Below, piece after piece: positions 19,695-27,849 of a stretch of 64,000 nucleotides of DNA. The position numbers were made by a program, and so were the translations under genes. The notes beneath the pieces are model-generated. The model saw only the letters and a list, made by a program, of their open reading frames with translations. It ran no database searches and had not been told where the DNA came from. This DNA comes from Leadbetterella sp964423865. GTDB lineage: Bacteria; Bacteroidota; Bacteroidia; Cytophagales; Spirosomataceae. Positions within the stretch are counted from its first letter, which is position 1; each line of letters begins with the position of its first letter. The DNA is taken from assembly GCA_964423865.1 (NCBI GenBank), contig CAYRGN010000012.1, forward strand, positions 1-64,000. Reading direction: 5' to 3'.

Positions 19695-20387
19695 CTAAAA
19701 GTTCTGAGCCAGGTTATTCTTGATCAGGTTTACGGTCTGCTCTACGGTCAGCGCCTCAGAAACGCGAAATTCCCCTATCGCTTCCCGTCTCGGGGCGGTC
19801 AGGTGGGCGGCGCTCTTTAGGGCCACACCCAGGTCACGCGCCAGGCTGCGGAGATAGGTGCCTTTGGAACATATCACACGGAAACCGATCTCCGGGAAAG
19901 TGGAAAGGTCCAGGTCAAACGATCCGATCTGTACTTCCCGCGATTTCAGTTCCGGTTCCAGTCCCTTTCTTGCCGATTCATACGCCCTTTTCCCGTCTAT
20001 CTTTATTGCAGAATAAACAGGCGGAACCTGGTGGATGGTTCCCAGGAACGTTTTTCGTGCCTCTTCCAGCAGTTCCGGTGTGATGTGGCTCACCGGGTAT
20101 TCTGCGTTGGGTTCGGTCTCCAGGTCAAAGGAGGGGGTAGTCAGCCCCAGGCGGATTTTCCCGGTATATTCTTTGACCTGGGCCTGGTAGGTATCGATTT
20201 CTTTCGTCTTCTTTCCTACACACACAATCAGCAAACCCGTAGCCAGGGGATCAAGGGTTCCGGCGTGTCCAACCTTGATTTTATGCGGTTTAAACGCATG
20301 CCGGATCTTATTGACCACATCGAAGCTGGTCCAGGTATACGGCTTATCTACCAGCAAGACTTTTCCCGCTTGAAATTCGGTAATCAT
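19695..20387 (-). CDS. truB: tRNA pseudouridine-55 synthase TruB
   Basis: A 230-residue enzyme. The catalytic aspartate lies in HAGTLDPLATGLL (about residue 45), and the family start KVLLVDKPYTWTSFDVV is clear. It isomerises U55 in the T-loop of tRNAs. At 230 residues it is shorter than E. coli TruB because the C-terminal PUA-like extension is absent, as is usual in this phylum. The start codon overlaps the uppP stop by one base (TGATG). Confidence 0.94.
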   Translation of the reverse strand: MITEFQAGKVLLVDKPYTWTSFDVVNKIRHAFKPHKIKVGHAGTLDPLATGLLIVCVGKKTKEIDTYQAQVKEYTGKIRLGLTTPSFDLETEPNAEYPVSHITPELLEEARKTFLGTIHQVPPVYSAIKIDGKRAYESARKGLEPELKSREVQIGSFDLDLSTFPEIGFRVICSKGTYLRSLARDLGVALKSAAHLTAPRREAIGEFRVSEALTVEQTVNLIKNNLAQNF

Positions 20388-21181
20388 CAGATGATTTGAA
20401 GGCTTTTTCCGCTGAGAAGCATGATGATAATAATACCGCCCACGGCTATCCGGTACCAGCCGAAGGCCTTGAAGCCGTAGCGGGTAACCACACCTATAAA
20501 AAAGCGTATGGCCAGGATAGCCACCACAAAACCTACTACATTCCCCACCATCAGGAGGTTAATTTCTTTGGTACTGAGTACCGCTCCGGAATCCAGGTAT
20601 TTTTTCAGCTTCAGTACCGTGGCACCCAGCATCATAGGAATGGCCAGGAAGAAGGAAAACTCGGCCGCCGCTTTTCGGGTAAGGCCCTGGGTCATTCCCC
20701 CCACAATGGTACTGGCCGAACGGGAAGTACCCGGGATCAGTGCCAGGCATTGAAAGAAACCTATCTTGAGCGCCTGGATGTAGGATATTTCGTCCGAATT
20801 ATCCAGTACAGGCTTATTGAACCATTGGTCTACAAACAGCAGGATCACGCCACCGATCACCAGGGAAACCCCCACGGTAAGTGGACTCTCCAGGAGAGCA
20901 TCAATCTGGTCATTGAACAGGAAACCGAATATGGAAGCGGGGATTGCCGCTACCACCAGCTTGTAGTAAAAGTCCAGGGAGCGAAAAAACCGCTTGAAAT
21001 AAAGTACCAGTACCGAAAGGATGGTGCCCAACTGTATGGCAATAGTAAACAGCTTGACGAATTCATCCGTTTCCAGTCCCATCAGAGACGAAGCGATAAT
21101 CATGTGCCCGGTGGAAGATACCGGCAGAAACTCGGTCAGGCCCTCAATGATCGCTAAAACAATAGCGTGAATAAACTCCAT
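20387..21181 (-). CDS. uppP: Undecaprenyl-diphosphate phosphatase
   Basis: A 264-residue polytopic membrane enzyme of the BacA family. The motifs are IEGLTEFLPVSSTGHMI near the N-terminus and LIPGTSRSAST near residue 155. It dephosphorylates undecaprenyl diphosphate to recycle the lipid carrier for peptidoglycan and surface polysaccharide, and so also serves the glycan export genes nearby. It starts one base after the DUF3098 stop. Confidence 0.95.
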   Translation of the reverse strand: MEFIHAIVLAIIEGLTEFLPVSSTGHMIIASSLMGLETDEFVKLFTIAIQLGTILSVLVLYFKRFFRSLDFYYKLVVAAIPASIFGFLFNDQIDALLESPLTVGVSLVIGGVILLFVDQWFNKPVLDNSDEISYIQALKIGFFQCLALIPGTSRSASTIVGGMTQGLTRKAAAEFSFFLAIPMMLGATVLKLKKYLDSGAVLSTKEINLLMVGNVVGFVVAILAIRFFIGVVTRYGFKAFGWYRIAVGGIIIIMLLSGKSLQII

Positions 21182-21391
21182 CTACTTTTTCAGGATTGCG
21201 TAAAATTCATAGATAAACCCGATGAAAGCAATGATGGGTCCGAGTGTAATGCCTAAAAATCCGAAACCGAATTCCTTCTTGTCGAGGGTCATGATGATAA
21301 AACCCAGGATGATCAGTCCGAGACCGATAAGCATGTGTACATAGTTGGTCTTTTTAAAAGGCAGACCTGACTTTCCTGTTGAATTGTCCAT
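21182..21391 (-). CDS. DUF3098 small membrane protein
   Basis: A 69-residue protein with two hydrophobic helices (VHMLIGLGLIILGFIIMTL and a C-terminal one rich in Gly/Ile), joined by a short charged loop with DKKEFG. This is the DUF3098 family, known from Bacteroidota and of unknown role. It sits between ftsX and uppP with gaps of six and zero bases, which hints at a function in cell division or wall synthesis. Confidence 0.88.
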   Translation of the reverse strand: MDNSTGKSGLPFKKTNYVHMLIGLGLIILGFIIMTLDKKEFGFGFLGITLGPIIAFIGFIYEFYAILKK

Positions 21392-21397
21392 TGGTTA

Positions 21398-22276
21398 TCA
21401 ATATAATTTATCTAAATCCATTTTGTTATACCGGGCCACCGACTGGTAGGTACTCAGTATGCCGATCACCGGGCCCAGCAGAAGCAGAATTAAAAAGAGA
21501 ATGTAGGTCAGCCCGGGGTTAGACAGCAGGCTGAGGCCTTCTACCTGCACCGTGGCCGCGTAGCCTGTAAGGTAGATCAGCACAATGCTCAGTACGGCCG
21601 CCAGCAGCCCCTGGAAGAAGCCCGTCAGGAGGAAAGGCTTCTGAATAAACCAGTCGGTAGCGCCTACCAGCTGCATGGTGCGGATGATGAAACGTTGGGA
21701 ATAAAGCGCCAGCTTGATCGTATTATTGATCAGCAGGAGGGTAGCTACAAAGAAAATCAATACAATGATGGCCACCACCTTATAGATCTTGTTGACATTG
21801 GTGATGATGCCTTTCAGGAAGTCTTTGGGGTAGTCTACGTCTGTTACCCCCTCGATCCGGGCTATCCGGCCCTGAAGCTCCTGTAAACGGCTCTCGGTAA
21901 TGTTCTCTTCTTTCAGTTTGATATTGTAGGCGTCACTAAAAGGGTTCTCGCCCAGTACTTCCTGGTAATTTTCCCGGGTTTCCTTGAAAAAAATCTCCGC
22001 CGCTTTGTCTTTGGTGATCAGGGAAATGGCCGGTTTTCCGTCTACGGTTTCCGCAATGTCTAGTTTGACCAGTTCGGTGTGAAGATGGCCGATAGCGGTG
22101 GAATCCAGGGATTTGTCGAGATACACCTGCACCTCTACATTCTGGCGTACATATTTAATCAGTTCTTTTGAAGTAATGGCAATCCATCCGCAGAAGCCGA
22201 TGAGGAAAAGCGCCACCGTCAAACTGACTGTAATCAGTATGCCCGGATAGTTGCCCAATTTACTGTTGATATTCAT
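21398..22276 (-). CDS. ftsX: Cell division protein FtsX
   Basis: A 292-residue ABC-type membrane protein. It has an N-terminal helix (about residues 15-35), a periplasmic domain to about 165, and three further helices in the C-terminal half, the usual FtsX plan. With FtsE it transmits ATP hydrolysis to activation of wall hydrolases at the septum. Its partner gene ftsE is not adjacent but lies at 27850-28527. It is first in a five-gene unit. Confidence 0.93.
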   Translation of the reverse strand: MNINSKLGNYPGILITVSLTVALFLIGFCGWIAITSKELIKYVRQNVEVQVYLDKSLDSTAIGHLHTELVKLDIAETVDGKPAISLITKDKAAEIFFKETRENYQEVLGENPFSDAYNIKLKEENITESRLQELQGRIARIEGVTDVDYPKDFLKGIITNVNKIYKVVAIIVLIFFVATLLLINNTIKLALYSQRFIIRTMQLVGATDWFIQKPFLLTGFFQGLLAAVLSIVLIYLTGYAATVQVEGLSLLSNPGLTYILFLILLLLGPVIGILSTYQSVARYNKMDLDKLY

Positions 22277-22296
22277 TCAGTTGGAATATTTACCCT

Positions 22297-22304
22297 CAAA
22301 GATA
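22297..22304 (-). promoter_or_regulatory. Possible -7 box for the ftsX operon
   Basis: The minus strand reads TATCTTTG, about 20 bases upstream of the ftsX start. It matches TAnnTTTG, but no clear -33 TTTG is found at the right spacing. Confidence 0.35.
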
Positions 22305-22391
22305 AATACTACACGGCTTACACTCCTACTTTTTAAGGTTTTTTAGTATATGGAGTTCTGCTTGGAAGTCCTGTACGTCAAAATGAGAAAA

Positions 22392-22577
22392 TTAACTTAA
22401 CATGATTTCAAGAATTCCGAAAGTGGGATTGTGAATGAAATTTTCGATTTCAGTTTCTTCTCTGGTGAGAATTTTGGCAATCTGCTCTGTTCTTAGATTT
22501 TTTGTTCTAAGCCAAATGATTTTGGGAGGATGTCCGAAAAGGGAGTTTAAATCATCAAAGTCTGAATCTAACGTGAC
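22392..22577 (-). pseudogene. 3' fragment of a DUF5615 PIN-like toxin gene
   Basis: The minus strand reads about 61 codons, beginning VTLDSDFDDLNSLFG, with HPPKIIWLR in the middle and ending at a TAA. This is the C-terminal half of DUF5615 (Mut7-C/PIN-like) toxins, which normally run ~110 residues and start with a metal-binding DENL-type segment. That N-terminal half is missing. The frame has a stop immediately upstream, and the fragment overlaps the end of the DUF433 gene in another frame. A deletion joining antitoxin and toxin is the simplest explanation. Confidence 0.75.
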
Positions 22578-22764
22578 TTAATACGGCGTATATATCATTT
22601 TCTGAAAGTTCATCGAAATCTGTAAGAATTTCAGAAATCGTCATGCCTGAGGCTAACCAGTTGAGCACGTCTGTCACAGTGATACGCATCCCTCGTATAG
22701 TAGCTTGTCCGCTTCTTTTTCCCGGCTGAATCGTTATAATATTTTTAAAATCTTGCATTTCCAT
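22555..22764 (-). CDS. DUF433 antitoxin-like protein with altered C-terminus
   Basis: A 69-residue protein, if the ATG at 22764 is used. It shows the DUF433 core: ITIQPGKRSGQATIRGMRITV, split by its GMRITVTDVLNWL helix, then ILTDFDELSENDIYAVL. DUF433 proteins are small winged-helix DNA-binding antitoxins paired with DUF5615 toxins. The last residues (SHVRFRL) do not fit the family and are read out of frame from the toxin gene. The antitoxin therefore seems to have lost its own end when most of the toxin was deleted. It may still bind DNA. Confidence 0.72.
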   Translation of the reverse strand: MEMQDFKNIITIQPGKRSGQATIRGMRITVTDVLNWLASGMTISEILTDFDELSENDIYAVLSHVRFRL

Positions 22765-22825
22765 ATAAAAGTCGTTTAAACTCCCTCCAAATATAAACAA
22801 ATATTTGGGAAATCGGGTTCAAGAA

Positions 22826-23043
22826 GAGTAGTGAGTAGTGAGTAGTGAGTAGTGAGTACCGGGTAGTGAGTAGTAAGTGGTGAGTAGGTTGCCCTTCGAC
22901 AAGCTCAGGGTGACATGGATTGCCTTTGTCATGCTGAGTTGGTCGAAGCATCAGGTTCCTGATTTTATTGATCGTAGTCCGGGGCCAGCCCTCACTACTC
23001 ACTACTCACTACTCACTACTCACTACTCACTACTCATTACTCC
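22826..23043. repeat. Facing heptamer arrays around a palindromic repeat
   Basis: GAGTAGT-type heptamers run from 22826 to about 22888, and the inverse array (CTCACTA type) from 22990 to 23043. They enclose the inverted repeat at 22891-22952. The right array ends four bases before the acyltransferase stop codon. Confidence 0.88.
22891..22952. repeat. Imperfect inverted repeat with CTTCGACAAGCTCAG core
   Basis: The left arm (about 22892-22915) contains CTTCGACAAGCTCAGGGTGA. The right arm (about 22928-22952) is its imperfect inverse (TCATGCTGAGTTGGTCGAAG). It is a short palindromic element of the kind scattered between genes in many bacteria. No coding function is seen. Confidence 0.75.
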
Positions 23044-23046
23044 GTT

Positions 23047-23904
23047 CTACTCTCCCCGCTTCGCCATCTCCTTCAGCGCATTCCATTCCGCTATCATTTC
23101 CGGCATATTCTGCTCGATGATCTGCTCTACAGTATGGGTTACCCCTTCCAGGGTGCTGTGTTCGTCTATATGAAGGGGTTTTTTGAATTTCACGCTGAGT
23201 GTGGTATTCCTTCTTTTGTATTTAAGTCCGGTTTTATTGAAGGCGCGGCGGAAGCCGTTGATCACTACGGGTACCACAATGGGTTTATTGTCCAGTATAA
23301 TGTGGGCTGTTCCTTTGCGTATAGGCGCGTAGGGGCTCGTGGTACCCTGTGGGAAGCTGATTACCCAGCCTTCGCGGAGGGCCCTGGAAACGTTATCGCC
23401 TGCCGAACGGTCCACTTCCCGTTTCACATTTACGCCTTCGGCCCTCCAGCTTCTCTCCACCAGAATAGCCCCTGCCAGGCTGAAAACCTTCGGGATAATG
23501 CCTGATTTCATGGTCTCTTTGGCCGCTACATAAAAGATAAATGCCCGGGGCGCCAGCAGGTATACGGGAAATAGCTTTTTACCAAATCCCCATTTTACAT
23601 TACTGAAAATATGGTAAAAGGTGATCACGTCTGCGAAATAGGTCTGGTGGTTGGAGATAAAGAAGACATTACGGTCAGGCAGATCTTTCAGGTACTCTAT
23701 GCCTTCAACTTTGAGTTTATTGGCCACGGCAATTTTCCAGAAGGTGGGCCAGCCGGCCACAAAGATGATCGCGCGCTTGAGAAACATGGAATTACCGAAC
23801 GGGTCCCGCTGGAAGAGCCCCGGGAGATCCAGGTAACTCAGGAACCTCAAAAAAGGCCGGGAAGTGTTGGTAGGGCGCGGTAAAAAGTTTCTCAGTATAC
23901 TCAC
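23047..23904 (-). CDS. 1-acylglycerol-3-phosphate acyltransferase-like protein (PlsC family)
   Basis: A 285-residue member of the PlsC/LPLAT superfamily. The catalytic histidine is in SNHQTYFADV and the second block is FPQGTTS. The spacing is H-x5-D, where the family norm is H-x4-D, and Q replaces the usual E of FPEGT. It probably acylates a lysophospholipid or a related lipid at the inner membrane, but the altered motifs make the acceptor uncertain. It begins right after the bifunctional nuclease stop, so the two are probably cotranscribed. Confidence 0.78.
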   Translation of the reverse strand: MSILRNFLPRPTNTSRPFLRFLSYLDLPGLFQRDPFGNSMFLKRAIIFVAGWPTFWKIAVANKLKVEGIEYLKDLPDRNVFFISNHQTYFADVITFYHIFSNVKWGFGKKLFPVYLLAPRAFIFYVAAKETMKSGIIPKVFSLAGAILVERSWRAEGVNVKREVDRSAGDNVSRALREGWVISFPQGTTSPYAPIRKGTAHIILDNKPIVVPVVINGFRRAFNKTGLKYKRRNTTLSVKFKKPLHIDEHSTLEGVTHTVEQIIEQNMPEMIAEWNALKEMAKRGE

Positions 23905-24483
23905 TTAATTCCTTTTTTCAATCTCATCTCTTATCTGGGCGGCCCGCTCATACTCTTCGTTGGCAATGGCATCTTTGAGCATGTGGTTCAGCTCTTCGTT
24001 GGAAAGGTGCCCCAGGCTGTTTCTCCCGCCCTTGACCTTGACTTCCCGGGGAGGTGCTTCCTGTGCGGCTTCGTCATCGGATGAGATACCGGCTACGGTC
24101 AGCACTTCTTCTGTGGTATAGATGGGCGCATTAAAACGGAGCGCGATAGCTACGGCATCGGAAGGGCGGGCGTCAATGTTTTTCTGGCGAATGCCGTCCG
24201 TACAGATAATGCGCGAATAAAAAACGCCTTCCTGGATGTCGGAAATATGGATTTCCTCTACCGAGAAATCGAAAGACTTGGCAAAGGATTTGAAAAGATC
24301 ATGGGTGAGGGGGCGCGTGGGCGAAAGCTTTTCCATTTCAATGGCAATGGCCTGAGCCTCAAACATCCCGATAATAATAGGGAGACGCCTGTCGCCGGAA
24401 GCTTCACTCAATACCAGGGTAAAAGAGCCGGCCTGGAGCTGGCTGGGCGACAAGTTCAATATTTCTAAACGTATTCTTTCCAC
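23905..24483 (-). CDS. Bifunctional nuclease family (DUF151) protein with UVR motif
   Basis: A 192-residue protein. The DUF151/BFN domain (residues 1-135) shows LPIIIGMFEAQAIAIEME and DARPSDAVAIALRFNAPI. A linker with KGGRNSLGH follows, and then a UvrB/UvrC-type helical hairpin (NEELNHMLKDAIANEEYERA). Members of the family have shown DNase and RNase activity, and the UVR motif suggests contact with a repair or protease partner. It precedes the acyltransferase with no gap. Its function in the cell is not known. Confidence 0.88.
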   Translation of the reverse strand: MERIRLEILNLSPSQLQAGSFTLVLSEASGDRRLPIIIGMFEAQAIAIEMEKLSPTRPLTHDLFKSFAKSFDFSVEEIHISDIQEGVFYSRIICTDGIRQKNIDARPSDAVAIALRFNAPIYTTEEVLTVAGISSDDEAAQEAPPREVKVKGGRNSLGHLSNEELNHMLKDAIANEEYERAAQIRDEIEKRN

Positions 24484-24487
24484 ACTG

Positions 24488-24495
24488 CAAATATA
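24488..24495 (-). promoter_or_regulatory. Possible -7 box almost at the DUF151 start codon
   Basis: The minus strand reads TATATTTG, ending five bases before the ATG at 24483. If used, transcription would begin at or next to the start codon and the message would be nearly leaderless. No good -33 box is seen. Confidence 0.3.
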
Positions 24496-24549
24496 GTGTC
24501 GAATTTCAAGTTTATTTCACCCGTCGGAATGTTTATTCACAGAGACCGC

Positions 24550-25359
24550 TTACTTGCTGACCTCTTCATCGAGGCCGTCAGGCAGATAATACTCTACGGT
24601 GGCGCGTAATCTTACGTCTTTGGGCCGGAGCTGGTAGTAGGCGTAAGGTGAAAGTTTAATCATGATGTTTTCATCCGGCCCTTTTTCACTGAGCTTGCCA
24701 ATTACCTTGGCTACAATGGTGTGGCCTGTGGCCTCATTGGTGATTTTGATGTGGGAACCCACCGGCGCGGTACGGTGGAGTGCCAGGTATTTGGTGGATT
24801 TGTTTGGGGTGTTGATCACTTCGGCCAGGCCGGTCTCCTTCATGTTTTTCCCGGTAGGGCGTAACCTCAGTTCGGCTTCCCGGTATGTGGTGGCCGCAAT
24901 ATGCGCAATGGTGGTGCCGTCTACAATGAGGCGGTCATCTATCCGAATGGCGTTGCTGGTGATGTTATTGGCTTCTACCAGGTTGGAAATATCCACGTTG
25001 TACAAGCGGGATATCGAAAAAACCGTTTCATTTGGTTTTACAACATGAATGGTGGTCAACGTAGTGGGCGTCTTTTCTATAGTGGTGGGCGCAGGTGTGT
25101 TTTTTGGTGCGGTCGATACCACGGGCGCGGGCGTGTTTTTCGGGAATTTAATCACCTGCCCCACCTTAATATCACTGTTGCCGCTGGCAAAACCCGGGTT
25201 AAGGGTTTCCAATGTAGCAAAATTGGTATTGTATTTTTTAACCAGGCTGTAAAGCGTCTCTTTGGGAGCTACCGTATGCAGGATAAAGGACTCATCCGTT
25301 TGCGCGAAAGACGGCAAAGACAAGGCCAGTACGGTGAATGCGGCGATCAGTTGTTTCAT
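24550..25359 (-). CDS. Secreted protein with two LysM domains
   Basis: A 269-residue protein with a signal peptide cut near PSFAQ (residue 19). LysM 1 is at about 27-72 (HTVAPKETLYSLVKKYN), a Pro/Thr-rich linker follows, and LysM 2 is at about 104-150 (VVKPNETVFSISRLYN). The ~110-residue C-terminal part (residues 160-269) has AVINTPNKSTKYLALHRTAP-like content, of which HRTAPVGS and KVIGKLSE recall RlpA-type double-psi barrels. It probably binds periplasmic peptidoglycan. No catalytic set was identified. Confidence 0.8.
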   Translation of the reverse strand: MKQLIAAFTVLALSLPSFAQTDESFILHTVAPKETLYSLVKKYNTNFATLETLNPGFASGNSDIKVGQVIKFPKNTPAPVVSTAPKNTPAPTTIEKTPTTLTTIHVVKPNETVFSISRLYNVDISNLVEANNITSNAIRIDDRLIVDGTTIAHIAATTYREAELRLRPTGKNMKETGLAEVINTPNKSTKYLALHRTAPVGSHIKITNEATGHTIVAKVIGKLSEKGPDENIMIKLSPYAYYQLRPKDVRLRATVEYYLPDGLDEEVSK

Positions 25360-25379
25360 TTTGAGGAAAGCTTAGTATG

Positions 25380-25387
25380 CAAACCTA
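25380..25387 (-). promoter_or_regulatory. Possible -7 box for the LysM protein gene
   Basis: The minus strand reads TAGGTTTG, about 20 bases before the start codon. CTTG lies 20 bases further upstream as a partial -33 match. Confidence 0.4.
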
Positions 25388-25437
25388 GTAAAATTTTTTG
25401 TCAAAGTCAAGAAGCTGGTATAATTAAAAATAGTGGT

Positions 25438-25445
25438 TAAATTTG
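25438..25445 (+). promoter_or_regulatory. Possible -7 box for kdsB-porX
   Basis: TAAATTTG matches TAnnTTTG and lies 22 bases before the TTG start of kdsB. The -33 region is poor. Confidence 0.3.
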
Positions 25446-25467
25446 TGGTAATAATGTACAAAGTCCC

Positions 25468-26214
25468 TTGAAAATCTTAGGAATTATCCCCGCCCGTTAT
25501 GCCTCAAGCCGTTTACCGGCCAAATTGTTGCTGGAAGTCAACGGAAAAAGTATCCTCCAGATGGTGTATGAACAATGTTTGCGCGCCTCCAGCCTTTCCG
25601 ATGTGATCATTGCTACAGACAATCCTATTATAGAAGAACACGTGAAGGGTTTCGGGGGCAATGTGGCCATGACTTCGGATAAACACCCGAGCGGAACCGA
25701 CCGCTGCGCCGAAGCCCTCAAAGTAATGGGAGGAACGGTGAGCTATGATTTTGTGATCAATATCCAAGGCGACGAACCGCTGATGGATCCCGAAAATATC
25801 AACCGCCTCAGCGCCTCATTTAAAATTACCTCGGAAATTTCTTCCGTATGCATCAAAATCAAAGATACAGACACCCTGCTGAACTCTAATGTAGTGAAAG
25901 TGGTGATGAATGAACAGCAGGAGGCCATGTATTTCAGCCGCTCGCCCATTCCTCACCTAAGGGAGGTAGAAACCGACCGCTGGGTGGCAGAAGCCGACTT
26001 TTACAAGCACATCGGCATGTACGGTTTCCGGGCCGATATCCTGGAAAAAATCGTGAAATTGCCTGTAGCGCGGCTCGAAGGACAAGAGCGACTGGAGCAG
26101 TTGCGCTGGCTTTCCAACGGCTATAAAGTAAAGATGGTGGAAGTGTTTTCAGACGGGATTGGCATTGATACCGAGGAAGATTTCCTGCGGTTAAAGCAAT
26201 TTTTGAACGGTTAG
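25468..26214 (+). CDS. kdsB: 3-deoxy-manno-octulosonate cytidylyltransferase
   Basis: A 248-residue enzyme. The start KILGIIPARYASSRLPAKLL holds the nucleotide-binding loop. It continues with ATDNPIIEEH and GDEPLMDPENI, a metal-binding segment. It makes CMP-Kdo for the inner core of lipopolysaccharide, so the cell has a Gram-negative envelope. The start codon is TTG, since no ATG precedes the conserved N-terminus. porX follows after 32 bases, so the two may be cotranscribed. Confidence 0.93.
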   Translation: MKILGIIPARYASSRLPAKLLLEVNGKSILQMVYEQCLRASSLSDVIIATDNPIIEEHVKGFGGNVAMTSDKHPSGTDRCAEALKVMGGTVSYDFVINIQGDEPLMDPENINRLSASFKITSEISSVCIKIKDTDTLLNSNVVKVVMNEQQEAMYFSRSPIPHLREVETDRWVAEADFYKHIGMYGFRADILEKIVKLPVARLEGQERLEQLRWLSNGYKVKMVEVFSDGIGIDTEEDFLRLKQFLNG

Positions 26215-26246
26215 AAACGTATCCATTAATAACTAATAGAAAATTT

Positions 26247-27812
26247 ATGCAGCGTAGTACCATTTTGTGGGCTGATGACGAGATAGAGCTCCTGAAACCA
26301 TACATCGTTTTTTTAGAAACCAAAGGTTATGATGTCACGCCCGTGCCCAGCGGCGCCGATGCCCTTGACCTGGTGGAAAAGCAAAATTTCGATCTTATTT
26401 TCCTTGACGAAATGATGGCCGGAATGACCGGCCTGGATACCCTCACCGAAATCAAGAAGGTGAAGCCGAATATCCCGGTGGTGATGATTACCAAGTCAGA
26501 AGAAGAACGTATCATGGAAGAGGCAATCGGTTCCAAAATTGCCGACTACCTGATTAAACCGATAAATCCGAACCAGATTCTGCTATCGGCTAAGCGACTG
26601 CTGGATAACAAGCGACTGGTAGCGGAAAAGACCAACTCCAGTTATATGCAGGATTTCCGCCAGCTGACCATGCAATACAATGAGGAGCTGGACTTCAGCG
26701 AATGGGCCGAAATTTACCGCAAACTGGTTTTCTGGGAACTTGAAATCGACGGGTCTACCGACAAATCCATGGAAGAAGTGTTCCAGATGCAGAAGTCGGA
26801 GGCCAACACGCGTTTTGCGGAGTTTATTGAAGATAATTACGAGGAATGGATGACCAGTCCCAATGTGAAAAAACCGGTCATGTCGCACAATCTCCTCAAA
26901 TCAAAGGTGTTTCCTCACCTGCGTAGCGGAGAACCCCTATTTTTTATATTGCTCGACAATTTCCGCCTGGATCAGTGGAAGATCCTGGAAGAAATCATCA
27001 GCGACTTTTTTGTGGTGGAAGACGAAGATTCCTATTACTCTATTCTGCCTACTGCCACCGGCTACGCCCGTAACGCAATTTTCTCGGGGCTTACTCCTCT
27101 CGATATGTCGCGCCAGCACCCCGACCTGTGGATAAACGACGAGGGCGATAACGAAGAAGGACTCAATAAGAACGAAGAAGAGTTTTTAAGAAGGCAGCTG
27201 AAGAAAAGTAACATTACCCACAGTTTCAGTTTTCATAAGATACTGAACAATACCCAGGCCAAGAACCTGGTAGACGGGTTCAATAACCTGTTGAAAGACG
27301 ACCTGGTGGTGGTAGTGTTCAACTTTATAGATATGCTCTCGCACGCCCGTACCGACATGGCAGTAATCAAGGAGCTGGCCCCGGACGAGGCCGCCTACCG
27401 TTCCATTACCCGATCGTGGCTGCTGCATTCGCCTATCCTGGATTTCCTGAAGCTGATTGCTTCCCGGAACGGTCGCCTGGTAGTCACTACCGATCACGGC
27501 ATGGTGAAGGTGCGGAACCCCAAACGAATTGTAGGAGACCGGAACGTAAACACCAATCTCCGCTACAAACAGGGCAAAAACCTGAACCTGGACGATAAGC
27601 GTGATTTTGTGATCGAAGTACGGAAGCCGGAGAGCTATAAGCTGCCTAGCCCCAATCTTTCTACGTCGTATTTCTTCACTACCAATGATTATTTCTTCGC
27701 TTACCCGAACAATTATAATCATTATGTCAGCCATTACCGCGATACCTTCCAGCATGGGGGCGTGTCTTTGGAGGAAATGATTATACCGGTGGTGAAAATG
27801 CGGGCCAGGTAG
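26247..27812 (+). CDS. porX: T9SS regulator PorX (receiver plus PglZ phosphodiesterase)
   Basis: A 521-residue protein. The receiver domain (residues 1-125) has the acidic pair DDE at 10-12, the phosphoacceptor D54 in LIFLDEMM, and a conserved MITKSEEE lysine. A helical linker follows. The PglZ/alkaline-phosphatase-like domain (about 200-521) has LLDNFRLDQW, PTATGYARNAIFSG and the metal-binding TTDHGMVKVR. In P. gingivalis and F. johnsoniae, PorX works with PorY and SigP to control type IX secretion. This implies that the organism uses T9SS for secretion or gliding. Confidence 0.93.
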   Translation: MQRSTILWADDEIELLKPYIVFLETKGYDVTPVPSGADALDLVEKQNFDLIFLDEMMAGMTGLDTLTEIKKVKPNIPVVMITKSEEERIMEEAIGSKIADYLIKPINPNQILLSAKRLLDNKRLVAEKTNSSYMQDFRQLTMQYNEELDFSEWAEIYRKLVFWELEIDGSTDKSMEEVFQMQKSEANTRFAEFIEDNYEEWMTSPNVKKPVMSHNLLKSKVFPHLRSGEPLFFILLDNFRLDQWKILEEIISDFFVVEDEDSYYSILPTATGYARNAIFSGLTPLDMSRQHPDLWINDEGDNEEGLNKNEEEFLRRQLKKSNITHSFSFHKILNNTQAKNLVDGFNNLLKDDLVVVVFNFIDMLSHARTDMAVIKELAPDEAAYRSITRSWLLHSPILDFLKLIASRNGRLVVTTDHGMVKVRNPKRIVGDRNVNTNLRYKQGKNLNLDDKRDFVIEVRKPESYKLPSPNLSTSYFFTTNDYFFAYPNNYNHYVSHYRDTFQHGGVSLEEMIIPVVKMRAR

Positions 27813-27849
27813 TTTAGGAATACGTTATAGCATTCTAAAAAGCAAAAAA

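Noticed and set aside
22891..22952. Palindrome as a tRNA or small RNA gene
   Set aside because: It lacks tRNA loops and has no promoter or T run; it fits a dispersed palindromic repeat.
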